From: an uncultured Eubacteriales bacterium | GTDB lineage: Bacteria; Bacillota; Clostridia; Oscillospirales; Oscillospiraceae | Direction of reading: 5' to 3' | DNA length: 44,598 nucleotides | NCBI GenBank assembly: GCA_902496595.1 | Contig: CABVBV010000004.1 | Span: forward strand, 1-44,598 | Shown: positions 8,862 to 16,170 of the stretch, piece by piece | Position numbering within the stretch: the first letter of the stretch is position 1 | How the letters are laid out: each line of letters starts with the position of its first letter | The notes under the pieces: model-generated | Seen by the model: the letters and a program-made list of their open reading frames with translations, nothing else | Told to the model about the DNA's origin: nothing | The model's database searches: none | Made by a program: the position numbers and the translations under genes

Positions 8862-10433
8862 ATGGTAAAGTATTTTTTCAGACGGTTTTTCCGTGGCTGT
8901 ATCTCAGTCGTTATAGCCATCGCACTGATAATGATGATGGTGTTCTCCTGGCTGGATGACACGCTTATCTTTGCGGAGGACGAGCAGTACGTGAAGCTGA
9001 GCAACAACCAGAGGACGCTTTATATGTACCAGAAGTGGGAGGAGTACGACTATCTCGACTACATCCAATATACCGATTGGCTCAACCAGCTCGTCGCGAG
9101 CGGTGAGCTCAACGAGGAGGAGCGTGCCGACGCGGCCGCCATAGGGCGCACTCCGGAGCGTGACGGCGACAAGGCCGCCGCCTATATCTCACGTTTCACG
9201 GAGGAGTACGAGGCCAAAGGTTACACTGTCGTCCGCCTGGATGCGGTCATGGCAACGCCGAACCGCGTGGCGACCGGCGGCACTGCCAGTCTTTTTGCCT
9301 ACCAGAACACTCCGCTTGTGATCCGCCTGTGGAATTTCTTCACGGGAATATTCGACTTTGACAATATCAACTACGTCGAAGAGGACATAGAGGACAGGGG
9401 CCTCAGCTTCACGCTCTATGACCCGGCCTACGGTGGGGAGAAGTTTTCCCCGGCAATAATGGGCAACGGTACTTTCCATAAGTATCTGCTCTACTTCGAC
9501 AACCGTTTTCCGTATATACATCAAAACTTCCTGACCATGCGCCTCGGCACGAGCTACAGCGTCAACAAGGGCGTGGACGCATTTGAAACAATGATCCAGC
9601 CGCAGGGCAACTACGTTCGCTCCACTACCTATTATCCCACAGGAGCCGTCCAGAACAGTGCGGACGACCTGCACTCCGCAACGTATCTGGCAGGCTCAAG
9701 GGAGCTGAATCAGGTCTACGCTGAGCTTTACAACGACGACTACACCAATGTCTCCCTGGTGAAAGACAGCGGCTCGCGCATCTACTACTCATTCATAGTC
9801 AGCATAATTGCTTCGGCACTGGCCTATATGCTGGGTCTGCCTTTGGGTATACTTATGGCGAAGAAAAAGGATACCTGGGTGGACAGCCTGGGCAACGCCT
9901 ACGTCGTACTCATCATGGCTGTTCCGGGCCTGGCATATATGCTCATGCTCAAAGCCGTGGGCAACAAGATGGGCCTGCCGACGACCTTTTCGCTGGACGA
10001 TCCGACCTGGCTCATGTATATCATGCCGATAGCATCCTCGGCCATCAGCGCAATAGCGGGCGAGATGCGCTGGATGCGGCGATATATGGTGGATCAAATG
10101 AACTCCGATTACGTTAAGTTCGCACGTAGCGAGGGCCTGAGCGAGAGGGAGATATTCACAAAGCACATCTTCAAGAACGCGGCCATACCGATAGTCCACG
10201 GCATACCCGGCTCAATAACCGGGGCACTCTCCGGGGCCATCATCATGGAGCAGGTCTACCTCATACCCGGCGTCGGCGGTTTGCTGGTGCAGGCCATAGG
10301 GGCCTACGACAACGCCGTCATCGTCGGCGTGGCGCTATTCTACGGAGTGCTGTTCATAATCTCCGCCATCATGGGCGACATACTCATGGCGGTCATGGAT
10401 CCGCGTATCTCCTACACTTCTAAAGCGAGGTGA
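8862..10433 (+). CDS. Peptide ABC transporter permease, AmiC/OppB type
   Basis: First membrane subunit of the importer. Helix 1 is at residues ~10-30. A large outside domain of about 270 residues follows, including HKYLLYFDNRFPYIHQNFL. Five further helices lie from ~305 to 515. The cytoplasmic EAA loop (FARSEGLSEREIFTKHIFKN), which docks on the ATPase, is clear. The length (523 residues) and the big external insert match the AmiC type of streptococcal importers, not the ~310-residue OppB of enterics. ATG with GGGAG upstream. The next gene starts 6 bases after the stop and its ribosome site overlaps this gene's end, so the pair is tightly co-translated. Confidence 0.93.
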   Translation: MVKYFFRRFFRGCISVVIAIALIMMMVFSWLDDTLIFAEDEQYVKLSNNQRTLYMYQKWEEYDYLDYIQYTDWLNQLVASGELNEEERADAAAIGRTPERDGDKAAAYISRFTEEYEAKGYTVVRLDAVMATPNRVATGGTASLFAYQNTPLVIRLWNFFTGIFDFDNINYVEEDIEDRGLSFTLYDPAYGGEKFSPAIMGNGTFHKYLLYFDNRFPYIHQNFLTMRLGTSYSVNKGVDAFETMIQPQGNYVRSTTYYPTGAVQNSADDLHSATYLAGSRELNQVYAELYNDDYTNVSLVKDSGSRIYYSFIVSIIASALAYMLGLPLGILMAKKKDTWVDSLGNAYVVLIMAVPGLAYMLMLKAVGNKMGLPTTFSLDDPTWLMYIMPIASSAISAIAGEMRWMRRYMVDQMNSDYVKFARSEGLSEREIFTKHIFKNAAIPIVHGIPGSITGALSGAIIMEQVYLIPGVGGLLVQAIGAYDNAVIVGVALFYGVLFIISAIMGDILMAVMDPRISYTSKAR

Positions 10434-10439
10434 TCTTAG

Positions 10440-11429
10440 ATGGCAGTAGCAACGCAAGAAGACTTCGTGCGCCTTGACGACACGGGCTTTACAGACGATG
10501 AGCTTTTTGAACGCGTTACGCAGGACATGGCTGCGGTGGAGAAGATAACCGCGCCGCGGTACTCCTACTGGCATAGCGTGTTCAGGGTATTCTTCCGCAA
10601 AAAGACCAATATCATCATTCTTGTGATGTTTGCCGTCATCATAGCCTTCACCTATGTGTATCCTGCCGTCATGGGTTATGATCGCTACGGCAACATCATG
10701 GACTCCGCAGCAAAGCACCTGTCGCCCTCCGAGGCCATAGAGAAGTTCGGCCTGTCCATCAGGTGGATATTCGGTACCGGCGCCTCCGGGCAGTCCACAT
10801 TCGATTCTATGTGGTATGGTGCGAGGATAAGCCTCTCGCTGGCATTCCTCTGCACAATCATAAACTTTTCCATCGGCATCGTCGTAGGCGCAATTTGGGG
10901 CTTTTCCAAGAAGGTCGACCTCGTCATGAACGAGGTGCGCAACGTGGTCAGCAACGTGCCCGGCACGCTCATCATCTCCGTCTGGGTGCTGGTGTTCTCA
11001 CCCAGCTTCGGCACGCTTCTTTTCGCCATGTGTGTTACTGGCTGGATAGGCATAGCCTATGGTCTGCGTACGCAGGTCATCATCATCCGGGATCGCGAGT
11101 ACAACCTTGCTTCCCGCTGCCTCGGTTCCTCCACGGCGCGGATAGCGATAAAGAACATCCTGCCATTCATGATAAGCTTCATCGTCACCGTCATGGCCCA
11201 GCAGATACCGGCCTATATAGCCAGCGAGGCCTTCCTGAGCTACATCGGCCTAGGCATAGCGGACACTACCCTGGGCAAGATACTCTTCAACTCACAGAGC
11301 GCCATGGTGACGCCGGGCTGGGAGTGGGAGTTCTGGTGCCCCGTCATGCTCAGCGCCTTCATCTCCGTCGTGCTCTTCCTCATCGGCCAGAACCTCGGCG
11401 ATGCTGCCGACCCGAGAACGCATATGTGA
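10440..11429 (+). CDS. Peptide ABC transporter permease, AmiD/OppC type
   Basis: Second membrane subunit. The N-terminal cytoplasmic stretch (residues ~1-50) leads into helix 1 (NIIILVMFAVIIAFTYVYPA). The core motifs are IFGTGASGQSTFDSMWYGAR, the EAA loop (ASRCLGSSTARIAIKNILPF) and the C-terminal SEAFLSYIGLGI typical of OppC/DppC. The length of 329 residues is normal. It should pair with the AmiC-type permease to form the translocation pore. The start ATG lies 7 bases behind GAGGTGAT at the end of the preceding gene. Confidence 0.93.
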   Translation: MAVATQEDFVRLDDTGFTDDELFERVTQDMAAVEKITAPRYSYWHSVFRVFFRKKTNIIILVMFAVIIAFTYVYPAVMGYDRYGNIMDSAAKHLSPSEAIEKFGLSIRWIFGTGASGQSTFDSMWYGARISLSLAFLCTIINFSIGIVVGAIWGFSKKVDLVMNEVRNVVSNVPGTLIISVWVLVFSPSFGTLLFAMCVTGWIGIAYGLRTQVIIIRDREYNLASRCLGSSTARIAIKNILPFMISFIVTVMAQQIPAYIASEAFLSYIGLGIADTTLGKILFNSQSAMVTPGWEWEFWCPVMLSAFISVVLFLIGQNLGDAADPRTHM

Positions 11430-11447
11430 CGGGAGGGGGCAGAAGTC

Positions 11448-13187
11448 ATGGAAGACAAAAAGGTGCTGCTGTCAATTAAGGATCTATGGGTCAAGTTCCG
11501 CGTCCGCGGCCGGGTGCTGACAGCCATCAGGAATGTGTCGCTGGATATCTACGAGAACGAATCCATAGCCATCGTCGGCGAATCCGGTTGCGGCAAAAGC
11601 GTACTCACCAAGACATTTGCCGGTATGCTGGATAATAACGGCTTCATCGACGGCGGTGATATCATATTCAGCGACGAGACGCTCACGGACGTGAGTTTCA
11701 ATGTCGGCCCGGGAGCCATTGCCAAGGCCGAGGCGAAGCTGAACGAGTATTCCAAGCTGGAGCTCGGCGCACGCACTTATCTGGAAATGAGCACACTGGA
11801 GCAAGACAGGCGGGAGCGTCTCACCTTGAGTTCTGAGGAGGCAGAGGCCTTTGACAAGCAGGAGAAGGAGCTGAAGTTCCAGCGCACACAGCTGCAAAAC
11901 CACAAGCAGACCCTCGACCGTTCCAAAGAGAAGACCGAGATAAAGGAGGCGGCACGCAAGATAGCAGAGCTCGATGGCAAGCTGAATGAGCTCGAGCGCA
12001 GCCGTAAAGCCACCATGCGCGAGCACAGCGCCAAAACCAAGGCTGATGCCGCCTACAACGCAGAGTTTGAAAGCCGAATGTCCGCACTCAGAGAGCGCTA
12101 CGCCCGCGAGTGCTCAGGCGAGATAAGCGCCGCACAGCGAAAGCGGAACGTTGTCCTTGCCAAGGAGGTCTGCCTTTCACTGGGCCGCTACCCGCTCAAG
12201 GGCCGCCGCAAGCTCGAGGCAAAACTCTATGACGCGATAAAGCAGGCCATGACCACAGGCGCGGATCTCTCAGATGATACGCAGCTGAACGGCATCTTTG
12301 AAAACGCTGTCTTCCGTGTGAAATACATAGGCGAGGAGAGTGGTAGACTGCACGGCTCACTGGTGCTGAACTTGGCACGCACCGACTGCGTTGTGGACTG
12401 GACGAAAATTCGCGGTCAGAGGATAGCTACCATCTTTCAGGATCCGATGACGAGCCTGAATCCAATCATGACCATCGGCAGCCAGATAAGTTCGGTTATA
12501 ATGAAGCACCAGAACGTATCGGAGATAGAGGCGCGCAAGCGCGCCATCCTGCTCATGAAGAAGGTCGGCATCCCAAACGCGGAAAACCGCTTCGACGACT
12601 ATCCTTTCCAGTACTCCGGCGGTATGCGACAGCGCATAGTCATCGCTATTGCCCTGTCCTGCCAGCCTAAGATACTCATCTGCGACGAGCCGACCACGGC
12701 GCTGGACGTGACCATCCAGGCGCAGATAATAAAGCTCATCAAGGATCTGCAGAAAGAGTTCGGCTATACCATAGTGTTTATCACGCACGACCTCGGTGTT
12801 GTGGCGAATGTTGCCGACCGCGTTGCCGTGCTCTACGCCGGGCAGATAGTCGAGCTCGGCACGGTGGAGGAGGTCTTTTACGACCCGCGCCACCCTTACA
12901 CCTGGGCGCTTTTGAGCTCCCTGCCCCAGCTCATGGACAGGGGAACGAAGCTCTATTCCATCGCCGGCACGCCGCCGAGCCTCTATAACGAGATCGTGGG
13001 CGACGCCTTCGCACCGCGCAATCCATACTGTTTGCGAGTGGACACCCTGCGCGAGCCGCCGATGTTCAAGGTCTCAGATACGCATTACGCCAAGACCTGG
13101 CTGCTCGACCAGCGTGCTCCGAAGGTTGAAAAGCCGGAGATGATACAGGACATACACGGCACCCTTATGAAAGTCTTCAATATATAG
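11448..13187 (+). CDS. Peptide ABC transporter ATPase, AmiE/OppD type with a large coiled-coil insert
   Basis: ATPase subunit that powers peptide uptake. Walker A GESGCGKS is at residues 44-51, the Q-loop (ATIFQDPMTSLNP) at Gln331, the signature YSGGMRQRIVIAIAL, Walker B ILICDEPTTALD, and the switch histidine in FITHDLGVV. The C-terminus carries the usual OppD/AmiE extension (LYSIAGTPPSLYNEIVGDAF). In ordinary AmiE (~355 residues) Walker A and the Q-loop are about 50 residues apart; here the gap is about 280. The extra ~230 residues (roughly 80-310) are rich in Glu, Lys, Arg and Ala and read as a long antiparallel coiled coil followed by a small mixed region. All catalytic motifs are intact, so the insert is probably an added regulatory or docking arm. 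GGAGGGGG precedes the ATG. Confidence 0.93.
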   Translation: MEDKKVLLSIKDLWVKFRVRGRVLTAIRNVSLDIYENESIAIVGESGCGKSVLTKTFAGMLDNNGFIDGGDIIFSDETLTDVSFNVGPGAIAKAEAKLNEYSKLELGARTYLEMSTLEQDRRERLTLSSEEAEAFDKQEKELKFQRTQLQNHKQTLDRSKEKTEIKEAARKIAELDGKLNELERSRKATMREHSAKTKADAAYNAEFESRMSALRERYARECSGEISAAQRKRNVVLAKEVCLSLGRYPLKGRRKLEAKLYDAIKQAMTTGADLSDDTQLNGIFENAVFRVKYIGEESGRLHGSLVLNLARTDCVVDWTKIRGQRIATIFQDPMTSLNPIMTIGSQISSVIMKHQNVSEIEARKRAILLMKKVGIPNAENRFDDYPFQYSGGMRQRIVIAIALSCQPKILICDEPTTALDVTIQAQIIKLIKDLQKEFGYTIVFITHDLGVVANVADRVAVLYAGQIVELGTVEEVFYDPRHPYTWALLSSLPQLMDRGTKLYSIAGTPPSLYNEIVGDAFAPRNPYCLRVDTLREPPMFKVSDTHYAKTWLLDQRAPKVEKPEMIQDIHGTLMKVFNI

Positions 13188-13200
13188 GAGGTGGTCACGC

Positions 13201-14514
13201 ATGGCTAGAGAGAAACATACCGCGATCCTGGACGCCAGCGCGGATCATTTCCCCGAGCACGGCCCCGCGGACAAAAGCGGTAGGGAAGTGTTGCTCTCGC
13301 TCCGGCACGTGGACATTAACTTCGGCAAGGGCGAGAACCGTGTCCGCGCCGTGCAGGACGTGAGCTTCGACATCTACAAGGGCGAGACCTTTTCACTCGT
13401 GGGCGAGTCCGGTTCCGGCAAGACGACAATAGGCCGCGCCGTCATACGTGCCAACAGCTGCTCGAACGGCGAGATACTCTACAAGGGCGTCAGGATATCA
13501 GGGAAAATACCCCACAGCCTGGATCGCGAGATCATACGCAACATCCAGATGGTGTTTCAGGATCCAGCCGCTTCTCTAAACGAGCGTGCAACAGTGGACT
13601 ACATTATTTCCGAGGGCCTCTACAACTTCCACCTATATGAGAGTGAGGCCGACCGTGTGCGAAAGGTGGAAAATATCATCGAGGCCGTCGGTCTGCTGCC
13701 GGAGCACTTGACTCGCTATCCGCATGAGTTCTCGGGCGGCCAGCGCCAGCGCGTGGGCCTGGCCAGAGCCATGGTCATGGAGCCGGAATTTGTTGTCGCC
13801 GACGAGCCGATCTCTGCGCTGGACGTGTCCATCCGTGCGCAGATCCTGAACCTCATGAACAAATTCCAGGCCGAGCAGGGCACGACCTATATGTTCATTG
13901 CGCACGACCTCTCCATTGTCAGGTACATCTCCGACCGAATAGGCGTCATATACAAGGGCAGAATTGTCGAGATAGCCTCATCGGAGGAGCTGTTCAATTA
14001 TCCGTTGCACCCATATACGAGGTCGCTCATCTCAGCTATTCCGTTGCCTGACCCGCAGCTTGAAAAACACAAGGTGCTGTATACCTACGACCCGTCCATG
14101 CATGATTACACTGACGAGTCGCAGCCGGAGCTGGTGGACATAGGTCACGATCATTTCGTCTACGGCAGCCAGAAGGAGATAGCCGAGTACCGCGCCTTGC
14201 GCGAGCGCGGAGAGCCGCTGAAGACCCTCTCCATCGTTGGGGTCAACACCGAGGCCCCGACCGAGGACACGGACTCTGAGCCGACCGCAAGTGAAGTCAT
14301 CCTCGACCGCCCGGTGCACGACACAGGCAGCGCATGGTACGCGATACTATCCTTTTTTCTGCCCATCCTGGGCCTCATCGCGGCCTTCGTGTTCCGGCGG
14401 AACAACTATATTCGCAACTACAAGGCCTGCCGTAAGGGCGTCATCGCCTTCGCCGCCACTCTGGGCGTCTGTGTGGCCCTGCTGCTGCTTTTCATCCTAA
14501 TAGCCGTCTTGTAG
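13201..14514 (+). CDS. Peptide ABC transporter ATPase, AmiF/OppF type with a C-terminal membrane tail
   Basis: Second ATPase of the importer, pairing with the AmiE-type subunit. Walker A (GESGSGKTT), Q-loop (MVFQDPAASLNERATV), signature FSGGQRQRVGLARAM, Walker B VVADEPISALDVS and switch histidine FIAHDLSIV are all present. The OppF C-terminal block (YTRSLISAIPLPDPQLEKHK) follows. After a linker rich in Glu/Thr (~340-370) the chain continues into two strongly hydrophobic segments, about 379-399 (WYAILSFFLPILGLIAAFVF) and 413-437, separated by a basic loop. Normal OppF/AmiF proteins of ~310-330 residues lack these. The frame and reading are continuous. AGGAGGTGG precedes the ATG 13 bases after the previous stop. 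Confidence 0.93.
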   Translation: MAREKHTAILDASADHFPEHGPADKSGREVLLSLRHVDINFGKGENRVRAVQDVSFDIYKGETFSLVGESGSGKTTIGRAVIRANSCSNGEILYKGVRISGKIPHSLDREIIRNIQMVFQDPAASLNERATVDYIISEGLYNFHLYESEADRVRKVENIIEAVGLLPEHLTRYPHEFSGGQRQRVGLARAMVMEPEFVVADEPISALDVSIRAQILNLMNKFQAEQGTTYMFIAHDLSIVRYISDRIGVIYKGRIVEIASSEELFNYPLHPYTRSLISAIPLPDPQLEKHKVLYTYDPSMHDYTDESQPELVDIGHDHFVYGSQKEIAEYRALRERGEPLKTLSIVGVNTEAPTEDTDSEPTASEVILDRPVHDTGSAWYAILSFFLPILGLIAAFVFRRNNYIRNYKACRKGVIAFAATLGVCVALLLLFILIAVL

Positions 14515-14517
14515 CCG

Positions 14518-15723
14518 ATGAGAAGAAAGTCTATACACAATGACAGGCCCATCGTCCAAAAGAGCATAAAAATAGAGCTTCCCGAGGGCAAACTCGGCCT
14601 GCGCCTGGCGCTGGTCATAGTCCTTATTGCCCTGGCCGTGGGCTCCTTCGCCCTGGGCATAAACTCCGTTTTCAGTACGGAGCCGGGCCTTGCTGAGATA
14701 AGCGCCCTCAGCGGCGAGATGAACGCCGCGTCAAACTTCACCTTCTATTACTACCTCGGCTACAGCGAAACGGATGCCACGGACGAGCGGCGTGCCCTGC
14801 GCAGCCTCTACACCGAGGCCGCGACGGATGCCCTGACGCTCTTTTCCGCGGAGATAGAGTCCGGAGAAGGCGGCCTCTATTACCTCAGCCACCACCCAAA
14901 CGAGGAGGTCTTGGTGGATGCCGCGCTCTACTCCGCCCTGGCGACGCTGGAAGAGAGTGGTACACGATATCACTACCTCGCCCCGCTCTATGAGCAGTAC
15001 CGTGCGCTCGCAAGTTCAGGAAGCGACGCCGAGGCAGCGCAGTACGACCCAAGGCTCGACGCCGCACAGGAAGAGTTCGTCGCCCGGATTGCCGCCTTCG
15101 CCGCAGACGAGGATTCTGTGAGTCTGGAGCTGCTTGGCGAGAGCCGCGTGAAGCTAAAGGTCTCGGAGGCATACCTTGCATTCACTAAGGAAAACGGCAT
15201 AGAAGCCTTTCTCAGCCTGGGCTGGATGGAAAACGCCTTTGTCGCGGACTATTTGGCAGGGGTATTGGCCGGGGCGGGCTATACTCGTGGAGCACTCATA
15301 AGCGAGGACGGCTTCATGCGCTGCCTGGACACTGAGACGGGCACGGAGTATACCTTTGACTTCACCCACAGGGAAGGGAACACCGTATCGAGCCTCGCGC
15401 AGCTGCATTTTTCCGGCAACGTCAGCCTCGCCTGCCTACGGGACTATCCCACTGCGGTCAGCGGAGCTGAGGGTTATTACCAATACTCGGACGGTTCCAT
15501 GCGTTCACCCTACCTGGACACAGCAGACGGGCTCGATCGCTGCTGTGCGCCGGAGCTGTGTGCATACTCCTTCGACACCGGTTGCGCCGACCTGGCGCTT
15601 GCGCTCGCGCCGGTGTTCATCTCGGACACCCTCGACATTGGAGCGCTGGAAACGCTTGAAATAGCTGGCATTTCGGTGTATTATACGAGCAACGGCGTAC
15701 TTTGTACGACCGCGGACGCATGA
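14518..15723 (+). CDS. Membrane-anchored protein with ApbE-like fold, probably non-catalytic
   Basis: Last gene of the importer operon, starting 3 bases after the previous stop with no strong ribosome site, so probably translationally coupled. A single N-terminal transmembrane helix (about 28-50) puts a ~350-residue domain outside. I do not recognise a close family. Spacing and pattern resemble FAD:protein FMN transferase (ApbE): an early strand (SNFTFYYYLGY), a helical middle, a FVADYLAGVLAGAGYTRGAL segment like the ApbE K-x-Y-A-x-D..A..L...G region, and a late FDTGCADLALALAPVF like its T-x-[AS]-D-x-[LF] metal-site region. The glycine-rich DLGGIAKG-type motif and the His-Ile-Ile-Asp motif are missing (SPYLD stands in its place). 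Catalysis is therefore doubtful. A role with the transporter is inferred from position only. Confidence 0.6.
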   Translation: MRRKSIHNDRPIVQKSIKIELPEGKLGLRLALVIVLIALAVGSFALGINSVFSTEPGLAEISALSGEMNAASNFTFYYYLGYSETDATDERRALRSLYTEAATDALTLFSAEIESGEGGLYYLSHHPNEEVLVDAALYSALATLEESGTRYHYLAPLYEQYRALASSGSDAEAAQYDPRLDAAQEEFVARIAAFAADEDSVSLELLGESRVKLKVSEAYLAFTKENGIEAFLSLGWMENAFVADYLAGVLAGAGYTRGALISEDGFMRCLDTETGTEYTFDFTHREGNTVSSLAQLHFSGNVSLACLRDYPTAVSGAEGYYQYSDGSMRSPYLDTADGLDRCCAPELCAYSFDTGCADLALALAPVFISDTLDIGALETLEIAGISVYYTSNGVLCTTADA

Positions 15724-15767
15724 GTGGCGCACACGGTGTACAATACGCTAAATTGTCAAAATGGGTA

Positions 15768-15800
15768 TTGACATCATACCCATCGGGGGTATACTATAAT
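15768..15800 (+). promoter_or_regulatory. Promoter of the csoR-copA-copZ operon
   Basis: TTGACA (15768-15773) is followed after 16 bases by TATACT (15790-15795). An overlapping TATAAT (15795-15800) is also available but would need a 21-base spacer. The start codon of csoR lies at 15837 behind AAGGAG. Both -10 options are embedded in the copper-regulator boxes described next. Confidence 0.75.
15776..15793 (+). promoter_or_regulatory. CsoR operator, box 1
   Basis: ATACCCATCGGGGGTATA is a GC-cored pseudo-palindrome of the known CsoR type (TACCC...GGGGTA). It covers the promoter spacer and the TATACT -10 box, so binding of apo-CsoR would block RNA polymerase. A matching half-site ATGGGTAT also lies at 15761-15768, overlapping the start of the -35. 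Confidence 0.75.
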
Positions 15801-15816
15801 TGCCCCTGATGGGTAT
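15799..15816 (-). promoter_or_regulatory. CsoR operator, box 2 (opposite orientation)
   Basis: On the minus strand this reads ATACCCATCAGGGGCAAT, matching box 1 at 14 of 18 positions. The two boxes face each other with 5 bases between them, around the -10 and the expected transcription start. Confidence 0.65.
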
Positions 15817-15836
15817 CTGTGTGGAAGGAGCTTATC

Positions 15837-16142
15837 ATGGGAGAAACAAGAAAATGTTGTTGCCAGCGGACAAAGGAGAGGACGCCTGAGGAGTACAAGA
15901 AGCTGATACACCGGCTCAACCGCATTGAGGGCCAGGTGCGCGGGATACGCGGGATGGTGGAAAAGGGGGTATACTGCCCCGACATCCTTGTGCAGTCCGC
16001 GGCGGTGACAGCGGCGATGAACGCTTTCAACCGTGAGCTTCTTAGCGACCACATCCGTACTTGCGTCGTCGATGATATCCGCGAGGGTAACGACGAGACC
16101 ATCGACGAACTGCTCAAAACGATGCAGAAGTTGATGAGGTGA
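15837..16142 (+). CDS. csoR: Copper-sensing transcriptional repressor CsoR
   Basis: A small all-helical DUF156/CsoR-family repressor that releases DNA when Cu(I) binds. The family core LIHRLNRIEGQVRGIRGMVE is present. The Cu(I) ligands of the Cys-His-Cys type are visible: Cys in GVYCPDIL, then His and Cys in SDHIRTCV. An extra N-terminal CCC-containing stretch (TRKCCCQRT) is unusual and could bind metal. The ATG at 15837 is chosen because AAGGAG lies just upstream; a GTG at 15819 would extend it by six residues. It is followed 28 bases later by copA, and the promoter carries two matching operators, so autoregulation of the whole operon is expected. Confidence 0.93.
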   Translation: MGETRKCCCQRTKERTPEEYKKLIHRLNRIEGQVRGIRGMVEKGVYCPDILVQSAAVTAAMNAFNRELLSDHIRTCVVDDIREGNDETIDELLKTMQKLMR

Positions 16143-16170
16143 TCGTTTATTAGGGAGGGAAAGGTATCGT

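Noticed and set aside
13201..14514. Frameshift joining OppF to a separate small membrane protein
   Set aside because: The frame is continuous with a normal linker, and no ribosome site or start codon stands before the membrane segments.
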